64,000 nucleotides of DNA from Geothrix fermentans DSM 14018 (GCF_000428885.1 NZ_AUAU01000022.1:1-64000), one strand, 5' to 3'. Shown: positions 1 through 7,981, counted from the stretch's first letter. The notes: a model not told the origin generated them from the sequence alone. Numbers and translations: made by a program.

Positions 1-2
1 GG

Positions 3-113
3 GGTCTCCACTGGAGGGCAGCCCTGGGGGCCGTGATGCGCAAGCTGCTTGTCCTCATGCGAGCTGTGCTCAAGGCCGAGCACGACTGGGTTCCCAAGAT
101 CCAGGCCGCGTGA
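3..113 (+). CDS. C-terminal end of an IS110-family transposase (cut by window edge)
   Basis: The frame is open from the first bases and ends at TGA 111-113. It encodes 36 residues with the run GAVMRKLLVLMRAVLK. That run is characteristic of the extreme C-terminus of IS110/IS116/IS902 transposases (DEDD-type DNA recombinases of the Piv/MooV group). Only the tail is visible, so it cannot be said whether the element is intact upstream. The window contains no other transposase or recombinase. Confidence 0.7.
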   Translation, partial: GLHWRAALGAVMRKLLVLMRAVLKAEHDWVPKIQAA

Positions 114-169
114 AGGAGGAGCCCACCTTCTGCTTTTCCCTTCACAGCGGAGCCAACGGTCGCAGCCGG

Positions 170-246
170 GAGGGGCGCAAAGCCTGCGGGCCGCGAAAGG
201 CGTGCCAGAAGCCGTCCCTGGCGTCCCTTTCGCGGCCTTGCGCCTC
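170..246. repeat. Long imperfect palindrome downstream of the transposase
   Basis: The outer arms GGCGCAA (about 174-180) and TTGCGCC (238-244), and the inner arms GGCCGCGAAAGG (189-200) and CCTTTCGCGGCC, pair into a long hairpin with TGCCAG/CTGGCG near the loop. It resembles the other intergenic palindromes of this window, but with a CGCAAAG-type arm. It lies between the transposase tail and the DMT exporter gene. The rest of 114-376 shows no convincing gene. Confidence 0.6.
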
Positions 247-376
247 TCTCGGCTGGACAGATCCTTGCCCGCCCGAAGGGAAAAGAATCCCGAGACCTTG
301 ACTGCCAACTGACAACCTTCGTGGAGATCTTTTCCCCTGGGGCCGGCCGCAACCCCGGCCATGCTCCAATGGACCC

Positions 377-1273
377 ATGACCGGACATGGCGACAGGATG
401 AGGGGCGCGGCCCTGGTGGCGCTCGCGGCCCTCCTCTGGAGCAGCAGCGGCCTCTTCATCAAGGTGCTCCCCCTGGGGGCCCTCCAGATCGCCTTCGTCC
501 GCAGCCTGACGGCAGCCGTCACCATCGCCCTGGTGGTGAAGCTCCGGGGCGGGCGGCCCTTCCCCCGGCCCGATGCCCTGGCCCTGGCCTGCGCCATCTC
601 CTACGCGGGTGTGCTGGTCTGCTTCGTGGCCGCCACCAAGCTCACCACCGCGGCGAACGCGATCTTCCTGCAGTTCTCGGCGCCCATCTACCTGGTGTTC
701 CTGGAGCCGCGCCTGGCGGGCCGGCGCGTGGCCCGGCGGGACCTCACGGCGGTGGCACTCTGCCTGGGCGCCATGGCCCTCTTCTTCGTGGGCCGCCTGG
801 GCGCGGGCACCCTGTCGGGCAACCTGCTGGGCGTCCTGGCAGGCCTCTGCCTCGCCCTCTTCTCCCTCACCCTGCGGCTCCAGCGGGAGCGCCGCCCGGA
901 GGAGGATCCCATCAGCGCCATCATCCTCGGCAACCTGCTGGTGGCGGCCCTCTGCGCCCCCCTGGCCCTGCCGGGCCTCCACCCCACGCCACTGCAGGCC
1001 GGCATCCTGCTCTACCTCGGCGTCTTCCAGATCGGCGTGGCCTACCTGTTCTTCAACGCCGGCATGAAGCACCTCAGCGCCACGGCCGCGGTGGTGACGG
1101 GCACGCTGGAGGCCGTGCTCAACCCCATCTGGGTGTTCCTGGGCATCGGGGAGCGCCCCTCCGCCTGGGCCCTGGCCGGGGGCCTGATCATCCTCGCCAC
1201 CATCGCCTGGTACAGCCTGCCGCCTTCGGCGCGTGGGAGGAAATCAGGCATGGCCACCGATGAACGCGGTTGA
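377..1273 (+). CDS. EamA/DMT-family transporter
   Basis: This 298-residue inner-membrane protein has about ten predicted hydrophobic segments in two EamA repeats of about 140 residues. The first repeat opens with the typical LAALLWSSSGLFIKVLP, and the second contains the ATAAVVTGTLEAVLNPIWVFL helix pair. Such proteins export small metabolites or amino-acid-like compounds, and the substrate cannot be read from sequence. ATG 398 (MRGAALV) is an alternative start that fits the hydrophobic N-terminus better than ATG 377. No co-transcribed partner is visible, and the MFS exporter gene downstream is convergent. Confidence 0.88.
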   Translation: MTGHGDRMRGAALVALAALLWSSSGLFIKVLPLGALQIAFVRSLTAAVTIALVVKLRGGRPFPRPDALALACAISYAGVLVCFVAATKLTTAANAIFLQFSAPIYLVFLEPRLAGRRVARRDLTAVALCLGAMALFFVGRLGAGTLSGNLLGVLAGLCLALFSLTLRLQRERRPEEDPISAIILGNLLVAALCAPLALPGLHPTPLQAGILLYLGVFQIGVAYLFFNAGMKHLSATAAVVTGTLEAVLNPIWVFLGIGERPSAWALAGGLIILATIAWYSLPPSARGRKSGMATDERG

Positions 1274-1535
1274 ACAGCCTCCACGAAGGACACGAAGGAG
1301 CGGATGAAGGCCACGAAGGCAGGCCCTGCGGTCCGGCCCAGGACATCCGGGCCTTCGGCCCCCGGGCGCGCGTCGCGCGACCGGCTTTGCGGGCGGCGGT
1401 CCCGGGCGGCTTCCAGAGGCCGCCATGGCCGCCGCCCGCAATGGGATGTCGGGTGGGTCGAGGCCCATTCGTGTTCTTTTCATGCCCGGAAGGGCATCTT
1501 CGTGCCCTTCGTGGTGATTCTTCTGCTCTGGATGC
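1274..1535. repeat. Intergenic palindromic element with ACGAAGG-type tandem arms
   Basis: The left side (about 1278-1320) repeats CACGAAGG three times. The right side (1490-1520) carries the complementary CCTTCGTG runs. The two arms frame a GC-rich core with a CGGGCCTTCGGCCCG hairpin near 1349. The element fills the gap between two convergent transporter genes, so it may also serve as a bidirectional terminator. No coding frame in it looks real. Confidence 0.6.
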
Positions 1536-1544
1536 AGGTCCGGA

Positions 1545-2714
1545 TCACCCCCGCTGAGCGGCCCGCATCTCCACGAAGCCCGTGGTGAGGGGCACCAGCA
1601 GGACGCCCGCCGCCAGGGCCACCACGCCGTGCCAGCCGCCCACATGGTAGGCCTGGCCGCTGAGGGTGATGCCCGCGGCGCCGCCCAGGTAGTAGAAGAG
1701 CGTGTAGAAGGCGTTGGCGCGCCCGCGCCCCGCGCTGAGCTTGCGGTTCAGGGCACCCGCCGCCGAGGCGTGGATGGTGAAGAAGCCCGCGCAGACCAGG
1801 GCCAGCGCCAGGGCCATGGCCCCGCCCCGCGGCACCAGCGTGACCGCCAGCCCGGCGCCGAACACCAGCGAGCCCGCCACCATGGCCTTGCCGTTGCCGA
1901 TGCGGTTGCTGAGGCGGCCCGCCAGGGGCCCGGCCACCACGCCCACGATGTAGGACAGGTAGAGCAGCGTCACGGCGCGGGTGGACCAGTGGAAGGGCGC
2001 CCCGTGCAGGTAGAAGGGCATGTAGTTGAAGACTGAGGAGAACACGAAGAAGCCGCCGCCGCTCACGCAGTAGATGCGGAAGAGGTCGTGCCGGAACAGC
2101 ACGTCCCGGAAGCGCACGGTCTCGGCCTCGCGGGCGGCGCTCCCATCCTCCTTGGGGAGCCCCGCGTAGGCCGCCAGGGTGGCCGCCACCAGCAGGGCCG
2201 CGGCCACCAGGAAGGCCCAGCGCCAGTGGGCCGGCGGCAGCAGGAAGCCGCCCAGCAGCCGGCCCGAGAGCCCGCCCACCACCGTGGCGGAGACGTAGGC
2301 GCCCATCACCACGTTGAGCCGCTCCGCCGGCATCTCCCGAGCTAAGTAGGCCGCCAGGCAGGTGGTGAGGGCCGGCACGAAGAGCCCCTGCACGAAGCGC
2401 GCGCCCACCAGCAGCGGCAGCGTCGGCGCCAGGGCCGACACCACGCCGGCCGCAGCCACCACCAGCCCGCCCGTCAGCAGGATGGGCCGGATGGCCAGGC
2501 GGTCCGCCAGGGCCCCGAAGGGCAGGTTCGCCAGCGCGATGCCCAGCACCACCGCCGACACCGTCATGGACGCCGCCCCCTCCCCCACCCCGAACGTCTG
2601 CCGAAGCACCGGCAGCACCGGCTGCGGGATGTACACCGTCGTGAACACCGCGCTCACCAGCGCGAAGACCAACCACTGAAGCCGGGAGAGAGGATCACGA
2701 GCCGCCATGATCAT
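1545..2714 (-). CDS. Major facilitator superfamily exporter
   Basis: This 389-residue protein has about twelve hydrophobic segments. After the second segment comes an MFS loop-2 signature (LPFGALADRLAIRPILLTGG), and a related loop in the second half (AGPLAGRLSNRIGNGKAM) marks the repeated six-helix architecture. It resembles the YnfM-type subfamily of drug or sugar efflux proteins, but the substrate is unknown. The start may be ATG 2714 or ATG 2708, and the latter gives MAARDPLSRLQW. The gene is convergent with the DMT gene. Confidence 0.88.
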   Translation of the reverse strand: MIMAARDPLSRLQWLVFALVSAVFTTVYIPQPVLPVLRQTFGVGEGAASMTVSAVVLGIALANLPFGALADRLAIRPILLTGGLVVAAAGVVSALAPTLPLLVGARFVQGLFVPALTTCLAAYLAREMPAERLNVVMGAYVSATVVGGLSGRLLGGFLLPPAHWRWAFLVAAALLVAATLAAYAGLPKEDGSAAREAETVRFRDVLFRHDLFRIYCVSGGGFFVFSSVFNYMPFYLHGAPFHWSTRAVTLLYLSYIVGVVAGPLAGRLSNRIGNGKAMVAGSLVFGAGLAVTLVPRGGAMALALALVCAGFFTIHASAAGALNRKLSAGRGRANAFYTLFYYLGGAAGITLSGQAYHVGGWHGVVALAAGVLLVPLTTGFVEMRAAQRG

Positions 2715-2762
2715 TCCACTGTCGGACAGGCGGGGGGCATCTGGAATGGAAAGATGGTTGGC

Positions 2763-2791
2763 CGGAGATGAACGGAGATGGACGGAGATGA
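2763..2791. repeat. Short tandem repeat CGGAGATG
   Basis: Three near-perfect copies of CGGAGATG(A/G) follow each other upstream of the MFS gene. The second arm seen in the larger palindromic elements is missing. The rest of 2715-2983 contains no recognisable gene. Confidence 0.6.
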
Positions 2792-2983
2792 AAAATGGGA
2801 GTTGATGGCCAGAAGAAGCTCGGAGATTCCGGCTTCCCTACCATCGCGCGACTGGGTTTTTCATTGAGGATCCACCCACCTCATGGCAGGATGCGCATGC
2901 TTTGATTCCACGACCACCAAGATGATTGGATCACTCAAACGAACCGCACAGGTTTAGAGTCCGGCTGTTCGTCCAATTCAAAG

Positions 2984-3736
2984 TTAGGCCTCTTGATTTC
3001 GGAGATAACTTGACCTTTTCTGATCATGATCTCGCCGTAATTGGAATCTATGTATCAATCATTCCTACACTTTTAATTGTCTATTTTGATTGGAAGAGGA
3101 GAAGATCGGAACGATACATGCGTGCTAAAGAGTGGGTCACGAAATGTATGTCTCATATGCGTGGTCTCATTGAAATCAGTACAGAAATCCATCAACAAGT
3201 GAGCGTCAGTATTGGGAATGACTTAAATCTTCTTGATGAAGTTGCAATCAAGGTCACAAAACCGTCCTATCTTTTCATTGTGAACAAAGCTCAGGACATA
3301 TTCCTTTCAAGGGAATCCCTCCGACAACTTGCTTCTGCATGGAATGATCTTAATTCCAGATCAAGAAGTGCGCTCGACGAAATATATCCTTTTATTTTTT
3401 CAGAAGATGATCTATTACGGCTTCACGTAATACTTCAAGTCTTTCAGGATGGTGGTGATTTGAAGGCCTCACAATTGAAAGAGTGGAATGAAATCAATCA
3501 CCGATTCATCGACTCACTACAAAAAGTTAATAATGTAATGGCAATTTTACGAATTGAGTCAAATCGTTCTCTTCCTTTTTGGCGCTAGACTTCACTCTAA
3601 TGACAATGAGTTGTTCCTCAGCCTAACCCTCCGCTCAACTATGACCCCGCCCGCATTGCCTTCTGCTCTTTCAACGTCCCGCTTCCTCGGCTCCACTCAG
3701 CGCCTCGGTGCAGGCGGGGTCGTTTAACTTCATTCG
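2984..3736 (+). mobile_element. Integron-type gene cassette 1
   Basis: The unit runs from a recombination core G^TTAGGC (2983-2989) to the core G^TAAGGC (3736-3742). It contains one gene followed directly by an attC-like site. The first six bases (TTAGGC) are exactly complementary to the R'' box GCCTAAC of its own attC. This is expected for a cassette that once existed as a circle. Base composition is far more A+T-rich than the surroundings. No integron integrase is visible in the window. Confidence 0.78.
3010..3588 (+). CDS. Cassette-borne hypothetical membrane-anchored protein
   Basis: I do not recognise this 192-residue protein. One transmembrane segment lies near the N-terminus (about residues 9-28, VIGIYVSIIPTLLIVYFDW). 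A KRRR positive stop and a mostly helical, charged cytoplasmic part follow. I place the start at TTG 3010, which has GGAG at 3001-3004 and lies inside the cassette. The frame is open back to TTG 2926, but that would cross the cassette boundary at 2983/2984. The low G+C and codon use differ sharply from the flanking genes, so acquisition by transfer is likely. Confidence 0.6.
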   Translation: MTFSDHDLAVIGIYVSIIPTLLIVYFDWKRRRSERYMRAKEWVTKCMSHMRGLIEISTEIHQQVSVSIGNDLNLLDEVAIKVTKPSYLFIVNKAQDIFLSRESLRQLASAWNDLNSRSRSALDEIYPFIFSEDDLLRLHVILQVFQDGGDLKASQLKEWNEINHRFIDSLQKVNNVMAILRIESNRSLPFWR

Positions 3737-3742
3737 TAAGGC
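3621..3742 (+). other. attC-like recombination site 1
   Basis: The R'' box GCCTAAC is at 3621-3627 and the R' box GTAAGGC (consensus GTTRRRY, one mismatch) is at 3736-3742, 122 bp in total. Internal arms GACCCCGCC (3643-3651) and GGCGGGGTC (3713-3721) are exactly complementary, giving the long imperfect hairpin expected of attC. Length and layout resemble the ~120-bp sites of chromosomal integrons. It is clearly homologous to the second site at 4416-4538, which shares the start GCCTAACCCTCCG. Confidence 0.78.
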
Positions 3743-4532
3743 GTGATTCATTTCAAATGGCTCAAGGAGAACGAAACTTATGAGTACCTACGAGATGTGG
3801 TCGTTGATTCTCACCGGTATTTATAATCTGCTGACATTTGGTTTATTAGCCTTTGTTGCCTATGAAACCCTTGTGAAGCCCAGGCAACCAAATATCGCTT
3901 TTTACTTGCAAGGTGTTTCAGATGATACGGAGCAATGGAGTTGGCGAAGGCCCTTGGCTGATTTCGTTTTAGAGAATAAAGGGGGTACACTAAAAAATGT
4001 TGTGATCAAATCAGAGCCAGATTTCATCGGTTGGGATAATTTAGGGAAAGACAATCATAGACCACCCAGAAGTACGTCTGATTACTTCAAACAACCGATT
4101 CCCTTTTTCTCAGAGAATGAACGCCATCAGTTCTTCTGGTGCGACATGGAGGCTAACAGTGAAGTTTGCAAAATGCCTTTTACAATAATTATTGAATTTG
4201 ATAATCCGATTCTCCCATATCCAAGAACCAGGAAATTAGAATTTTACTTTGATCTTTCTACTTTTGATGGAACCATATTTGGTCTAAACACTAAATACGA
4301 TATTCATAATGTCGCACTAGAAACATCAAGAATTCGCAATGAAATCAAAGAAATTCGAAATTTAATTAATACTGCTATTATCTCAAAGAAAAATCAGAAT
4401 ACCAATTCACCGCACGCCTAACCCTCCGTTCAACTCGGACTCTGCGTGCATTGCCTTTAGCTCTCTCTCAACTTCTCGTTTCCCCGGCTCTGCTCAGCGT
4501 CTCGGCGCAGACGGGGCCGGTCAGCTCATTTG
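3737..4532 (+). mobile_element. Integron-type gene cassette 2
   Basis: This unit is delimited by the recombination cores at 3736-3742 and 4532-4538. It holds one gene on the same strand as cassette 1 and a 123-bp attC-like site. The stop codon TAA of its gene overlaps the R'' box, the compact packing typical of cassettes. It is A+T-rich compared with the chromosome. Confidence 0.78.
3780..4421 (+). CDS. Cassette-borne hypothetical protein with N-terminal membrane anchor
   Basis: I do not recognise this 213-residue protein. It begins with a hydrophobic segment (about residues 8-27, LILTGIYNLLTFGLLAFVAYE). A predicted beta-rich soluble region with many aromatic residues follows, then a helical C-terminus with EIKEIRNLIN. 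An AAGGAGA-like ribosome site (3763-3771) precedes ATG 3780. The stop codon lies inside the attC R'' box. This build of membrane anchor plus soluble domain also occurs in some phage-defence effectors, but nothing here proves such a role. Confidence 0.72.
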   Translation: MSTYEMWSLILTGIYNLLTFGLLAFVAYETLVKPRQPNIAFYLQGVSDDTEQWSWRRPLADFVLENKGGTLKNVVIKSEPDFIGWDNLGKDNHRPPRSTSDYFKQPIPFFSENERHQFFWCDMEANSEVCKMPFTIIIEFDNPILPYPRTRKLEFYFDLSTFDGTIFGLNTKYDIHNVALETSRIRNEIKEIRNLINTAIISKKNQNTNSPHA

Positions 4533-4538
4533 TTGAGC
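4416..4538 (+). other. attC-like recombination site 2
   Basis: R'' GCCTAAC is at 4416-4422 and R' GTTGAGC (fits GTTRRRY) at 4532-4538. Inner arms TCTGCG (4441-4446) and CGCAGA (4506-4511) pair. The site aligns along its length with the first attC, with compensating changes in the stems. The R' half belongs to what lies downstream of the array, which explains its divergence from GTTAGGC. Confidence 0.78.
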
Positions 4539-4550
4539 GATACGGTCGCC

Positions 4551-4630
4551 AGATCCGTGTTCATCCGTGTTTATCCGTGGCAAATCCCATTTGCCTTTCC
4601 TCTGCGCGCTCCGCGTTCTCCGCGGTTGGC
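4551..4630. repeat. Degenerate short tandem repeats (ATCCGTG and CTCCGCG types)
   Basis: ATCCGTG is repeated three times at 4554-4580. A run of CTCTGCGCGCTCCGCG type follows at 4603-4626. These look like single arms of the palindromic repeat family found elsewhere in the window. They separate the cassettes from rsmI. Confidence 0.55.
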
Positions 4631-4646
4631 AATTCTGCCTTAGCGC

Positions 4647-5495
4647 TCAAAGCTCCGACGCCATCCGGTACAGCTCCGACGCTTGCACCCCCAGATGCTT
4701 GGCCAGGGGCTTAACGGCTTCGCGCAGCGTCATGCCGCCTTCCCGCGCGGCGGCGAGGTAGGTCTTGGCCCAGTCGGGGAGGGTGCCGTCGAAGGCGGCG
4801 TCGACTTCGCCCACCACGCGCTTGGCGCCGGCGCCGGCGAGGACGAGCACCATCTCGCCGCGATCCTCGCTGCCCAGCTGCTCGACCACCTGGGCAGGCG
4901 TGCCGCGGTACCAGGTCTCGTGGAGCTTGGTCAGCTCGCGGCCCAGGGCGATCTCGCGGTCGGGCAGCAGCTCGGCCAGGTCCGCCAGGGTCTCGTGGAT
5001 GCGGTGGGGCGTCTCGAAGACGACGACGGTCTCCTCCTCGGCGCCCAGCTTCTTCAGCAGGGTGCGCCGGGGCTCGCCGCGGGTGGGGAGGTAGCCCCAG
5101 AAGCTGAAGGCATGGCTGGGCAGGCCCGAGGCCACCACCGCCAGCAGCACCGCCGAGGCGCCGGGCAGCACGGTGACCTGGGCCCCGGCGGCCCGGGCGG
5201 CCCGGGCGATCTCGAAGCCGGGGTCGTTGATGCCGGGCATGCCGGCGTCGCTGCAGTAGGCCACGATGCGGCCCGAAGCCAGCTCCATCCCGATGCGCTC
5301 ATAGGCCGCCGCGCCCGCGTGGTCGTCGAAGCGCAACAGGGGCTTGTCGAGCCCCAGGTGCTTCAGCAGGCCGCCCGTGCGCCGCGTGTCCTCGCAGGCC
5401 ACCAGATCCGCCTCGGCCAGTGCCTCCTTCGCGCGGTCCGTGAGGTCGCCGAGGTTGCCGATGGGCGTGGGAACGAGGATGAGATGGCCGGCCAT
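4647..5495 (-). CDS. rsmI: 16S rRNA (cytidine1402-2'-O)-methyltransferase RsmI
   Basis: The 282-residue protein has the family's N-terminal signature LILVPTPIGNLGDLTDRAKE, followed by the CEDTRRTGGLL motif, YCSDAGMPGINDPG and VLPGASAVLLAV of the tetrapyrrole-methylase-type SAM fold. RsmI 2'-O-methylates C1402 in the decoding centre of 16S rRNA together with RsmH. The frame is open upstream to 5666, but that part translates intergenic repeats. I therefore use ATG 5495, which puts the family motif at residue 4. Length matches the usual ~280 residues. Confidence 0.95.
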   Translation of the reverse strand: MAGHLILVPTPIGNLGDLTDRAKEALAEADLVACEDTRRTGGLLKHLGLDKPLLRFDDHAGAAAYERIGMELASGRIVAYCSDAGMPGINDPGFEIARAARAAGAQVTVLPGASAVLLAVVASGLPSHAFSFWGYLPTRGEPRRTLLKKLGAEEETVVVFETPHRIHETLADLAELLPDREIALGRELTKLHETWYRGTPAQVVEQLGSEDRGEMVLVLAGAGAKRVVGEVDAAFDGTLPDWAKTYLAAAREGGMTLREAVKPLAKHLGVQASELYRMASEL

Positions 5496-5555
5496 GGTCC
5501 CAGTCTGGCAGGGCCGTTCCGGGTCCGGGCGGCGAGGTATTCCAGGCTGTTTGTT

Positions 5556-5648
5556 TAACCGCAGAGGACGCAGAGAGCGCAGAGCAAAAATCGGATCCAC
5601 CCAGGTCCTAACTGGCTTTCTTGGCGTTCTTGGCGGCTTGGCGGTGAT
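5556..5648. repeat. Intergenic short tandem repeats (CGCAGAG and CTTGGCG types)
   Basis: The left part has CGCAGAGGA-, CGCAGAGAG- and CGCAGAG-type units (5560-5584). The right part has TTCTTGGCG/GCTTGGCGG units (5617-5646). The two arms are not complementary to each other here, so this may be a junction of two different repeat types. It lies between the ydcF-like gene and rsmI. Confidence 0.55.
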
Positions 5649-5669
5649 CTTTCCGTTTCCGGCCAAGAC

Positions 5670-6383
5670 TCAGGTCACGCGCTCGAGCTGGCTGCGGCTG
5701 CGGATGAGGCGGCTGTAGAGCAGGCCCGTGTGGTACCAGTGCAGGAGGAAGGCCTCCACGGCGGCGCGGCGGTACCAGCGGACGGTGCCCGGCGCGGGCG
5801 GGCAGCCGGGGGCGGGACTGCAGCGCACCCGCAGGCCCAGGCCCGCCGCGAGCGCCCCGGCCCGGGAGAGGTGGAGGCCATCGGAGACCAGGAGGATCTC
5901 GCTCCGGCCCCCGGCCCGGAGCGCCCGGCGCACGTGGAAGAGGTTCTCCAGGGTGTGCTGGCTCTGGTCCTCGGTCTCCAGGGCCCTGTCGGGGATCCCC
6001 CGCTCGCGCAGCCAGGCCCGGCCCGCCTCGGCCTCGCTGAGCGTCGCCCGCCCGGTGCGCCCGCCGGCCACCAGGATCCGCGGGGCGAGCCCCCGTTCCC
6101 AGAGGTCCGCGGCGTGGGCCAGCCGCGCCTGGAACATCGGCGTCAGGCGGTCCCCCTCCAGCCGGCGCCCCAGCACCAGGATGAGGTCCGCCGGCTCCAT
6201 GGGGTGGCCCCCAGCCTCCCGGAGCACCCGCGGCATCCGCCACCACACGGGCAGCCCCAGCAGCAGCAGCGTGCTGCCGGAGGCCAGGAGGAAGGAGGCC
6301 AGTCCGCCGGGCCCCAGCATCTGCCAGAAGGTGGAGCCCGGCGGGGCGGTGTAGGGATCAGACGCCATGCCCCAGGATGCCAC
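5670..6383 (-). CDS. YdcF/SanA-like DUF218 protein
   Basis: The 237-residue protein has one N-terminal membrane segment (about residues 25-48). A DUF218 domain follows, with LILVLGRRLEGDRLTPMFQARL, ILVAGGRTG, EDQSQHTLENL and LLVSDGLHLSRA, the conserved stations of this family. Members (YdcF, SanA, ElyC) are linked to envelope or peptidoglycan-precursor functions, but the reaction is unsettled. ATG 6368 (MASDPYTAP) is a plausible alternative start. The gene sits between a secreted repeat protein and rsmI on the same strand. Confidence 0.85.
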   Translation of the reverse strand: MASWGMASDPYTAPPGSTFWQMLGPGGLASFLLASGSTLLLLGLPVWWRMPRVLREAGGHPMEPADLILVLGRRLEGDRLTPMFQARLAHAADLWERGLAPRILVAGGRTGRATLSEAEAGRAWLRERGIPDRALETEDQSQHTLENLFHVRRALRAGGRSEILLVSDGLHLSRAGALAAGLGLRVRCSPAPGCPPAPGTVRWYRRAAVEAFLLHWYHTGLLYSRLIRSRSQLERVT

Positions 6384-6412
6384 CCTTCGCGGCGGCTCCG
6401 GTCAGCGCCCCG

Positions 6413-7816
6413 TCACCGCCGGATGGTCGGCTGCGCCACCGGCGCGGGTGCGGGCGGGCGCGCCGGGGTCGGGGGCGCGAGGGGCGCGAGGGGACGGATC
6501 ACCGCCGGGGCCACGGCTCCCCCCGTGAACTGGAGCTGGACGGCCTGGCTCCGGGCCCGGCCCACCAGCAGGCTCACGGCGAGCGGCCCCGGGGTGGCGC
6601 GGCGGTAGCGGTCGGGGATCGTCACGTGCAGCACCCGCTCGCCCGCGGGCAGGGTGGCGCCATTGTCATCCACGGTGCGCCCCGCGTCCTCCGCGGGCAC
6701 GGCGGAGGCCTCCTCCCCGTTGAAGACCACCTTGGGCACCTCGCTTCCGAGCTGCCGGGCATAGATCCGGATGCGGTAGGCCGGGGCGTGGTCGCCCACC
6801 TTCACCTCCGTGGGATTCAGGCGGAGGATCTGGGGCCCGGCCACGCCCGGCGCCACGGTCCCCGGGGCGGCGGCCGGGCCCATGGCCACGACGGGCGGGG
6901 CGGCCATGGCATTGGAGACCGGCGCCACGGGCGGGATGGCCCGGGGCGCGGCTTTGACAACGGGGGCGCTGAAGGTGAGCACCTTCTCCTGGGTGATGAC
7001 CCCGTTCACGTCCATCACGGCGACCCGGAGCTGGCCGGGCCCGCTGAGCCGGAACCGCTCGGGGATCGTCACGTGGATGAGGCCCTCCCCGTTCTTCGTG
7101 AAGCTCCCGTCATCGTCGTAGTAGTGGACGCGGTCCTCCGCCGGCACGGCCCCGGCCCGGTCGCCGTTGAAGACCACCTTCAGGGAGCCCGCATCGGGAT
7201 TCAGGTGGGTGCCGTAGAGCTTCAGGCGGTAGGAGGGCCGGCCCCCCAGGAGCTGGATGTCGTTGGGGACCAGGCGGGTGAGGGCCGGCGGGGCGCTGGG
7301 CGGCGGCACGGGCTTGACCGCGCCCGCCGGGGCCACGTCGATGGTCTTGATCGCGGACCAGGGGCTGGCCATGGTGGTGGCCCGGGAGGGGTCGTCGGCG
7401 GCATCCGCGCCCCCGGAGACCCAGAGCTTCACCTGGAGGTGGCTGCCGGGCTCGCTGAGGAAGCGCGAGGGATCCACGGCCAGCGTGATGACCGTGCTGG
7501 CGCAGGCCCCCAGGACCCGGGCCCCGTTGTCCCAGGTGGCCGGGACCCAGGGCGTGGCCACGTTCCGGGACGAGACGCCCCGCACGAAGATGTGCTGGTA
7601 GCCGCCCTCGGGCCCGGCGGGATGGCCCAGGTCCCCGTCCGGCGGCGCCAGGTTCGCGCCCGCGAGGACGATGACCACGCGACCGTACTCGTCCAGCCAG
7701 CCGGGGGTTCCCGGATACACCATCTGGGGATCGGCCCTGGCGATGATGGGCAGGCCCGGGGCCTGCGCCAGGGCGGTCAGGGCACAGCAGAGGAGGCAGG
7801 CGGCGACTCGGAACAC
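6413..7816 (-). CDS. Secreted protein with two TIG-like repeats and Pro/Ala-rich linkers
   Basis: This 467-residue protein has a signal peptide (MFRVAACLLCCALTALAQA). A unique domain of about 160 residues follows, then two related modules at about residues 185-290 and 330-440. Both modules contain KVVFNG(D/E), AVPAED, a DD(D/N)G turn and HVTIP(E/D)R(F/Y)R, so they arose by duplication. Each begins with LVPNDI- or LNPTEV-like strands, as in IPT/TIG folds. Pro/Ala/Val-rich linkers separate the modules and form the C-terminus. The likely location is periplasm or cell surface. The function is unknown. Confidence 0.7.
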   Translation of the reverse strand: MFRVAACLLCCALTALAQAPGLPIIARADPQMVYPGTPGWLDEYGRVVIVLAGANLAPPDGDLGHPAGPEGGYQHIFVRGVSSRNVATPWVPATWDNGARVLGACASTVITLAVDPSRFLSEPGSHLQVKLWVSGGADAADDPSRATTMASPWSAIKTIDVAPAGAVKPVPPPSAPPALTRLVPNDIQLLGGRPSYRLKLYGTHLNPDAGSLKVVFNGDRAGAVPAEDRVHYYDDDGSFTKNGEGLIHVTIPERFRLSGPGQLRVAVMDVNGVITQEKVLTFSAPVVKAAPRAIPPVAPVSNAMAAPPVVAMGPAAAPGTVAPGVAGPQILRLNPTEVKVGDHAPAYRIRIYARQLGSEVPKVVFNGEEASAVPAEDAGRTVDDNGATLPAGERVLHVTIPDRYRRATPGPLAVSLLVGRARSQAVQLQFTGGAVAPAVIRPLAPLAPPTPARPPAPAPVAQPTIRR

Positions 7817-7942
7817 GGAACCTCCGGGGGGAAGGCGGCCCTGGATTGCTTCGGCGGCCGCAGGAGGGGTTGGAAGGATCCGAGGAGCATAGACGGGAGC
7901 GCCCCGGACCTCAAGGCCCGGGGCGCGCGATACCTCGTCAGC

Positions 7943-7981
7943 TCAGGCTTCGGCCCGCTTCTCCGACTTCTTCTTCGCATC
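7943..7981 (-). other. Duplicated copy of the typA C-terminal tail
   Basis: Read on the minus strand, this stretch encodes MDAKKKSEKRAEA and a stop. The true typA end about 100 bp upstream encodes [12 protein letters not shown] and a stop. The DNA of the two tails is also similar. This looks like a duplicated gene end left behind downstream, perhaps from a past recombination. It is unlikely to be a gene. Confidence 0.45.

Noticed and set aside
150-240. Possible c-di-GMP-I (GEMM) riboswitch before the DMT gene (CACAGC..., GGGGCGCAAAGCC, CGGG)
   Set aside because: The conserved AAACC segment and tetraloop-receptor helix do not fit. The GCGCAAAG stretch is better explained as the left arm of the palindrome at 170-246.
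2922-2957. Small ORF starting ATG 2922 (MIGSLKRTAQV)
   Set aside because: Only 11 codons, no ribosome site, and it ends before the cassette boundary.
5496-5666. N-terminal extension of rsmI
   Set aside because: The extra 57 residues translate intergenic tandem repeats. The family motif begins right at ATG 5495.
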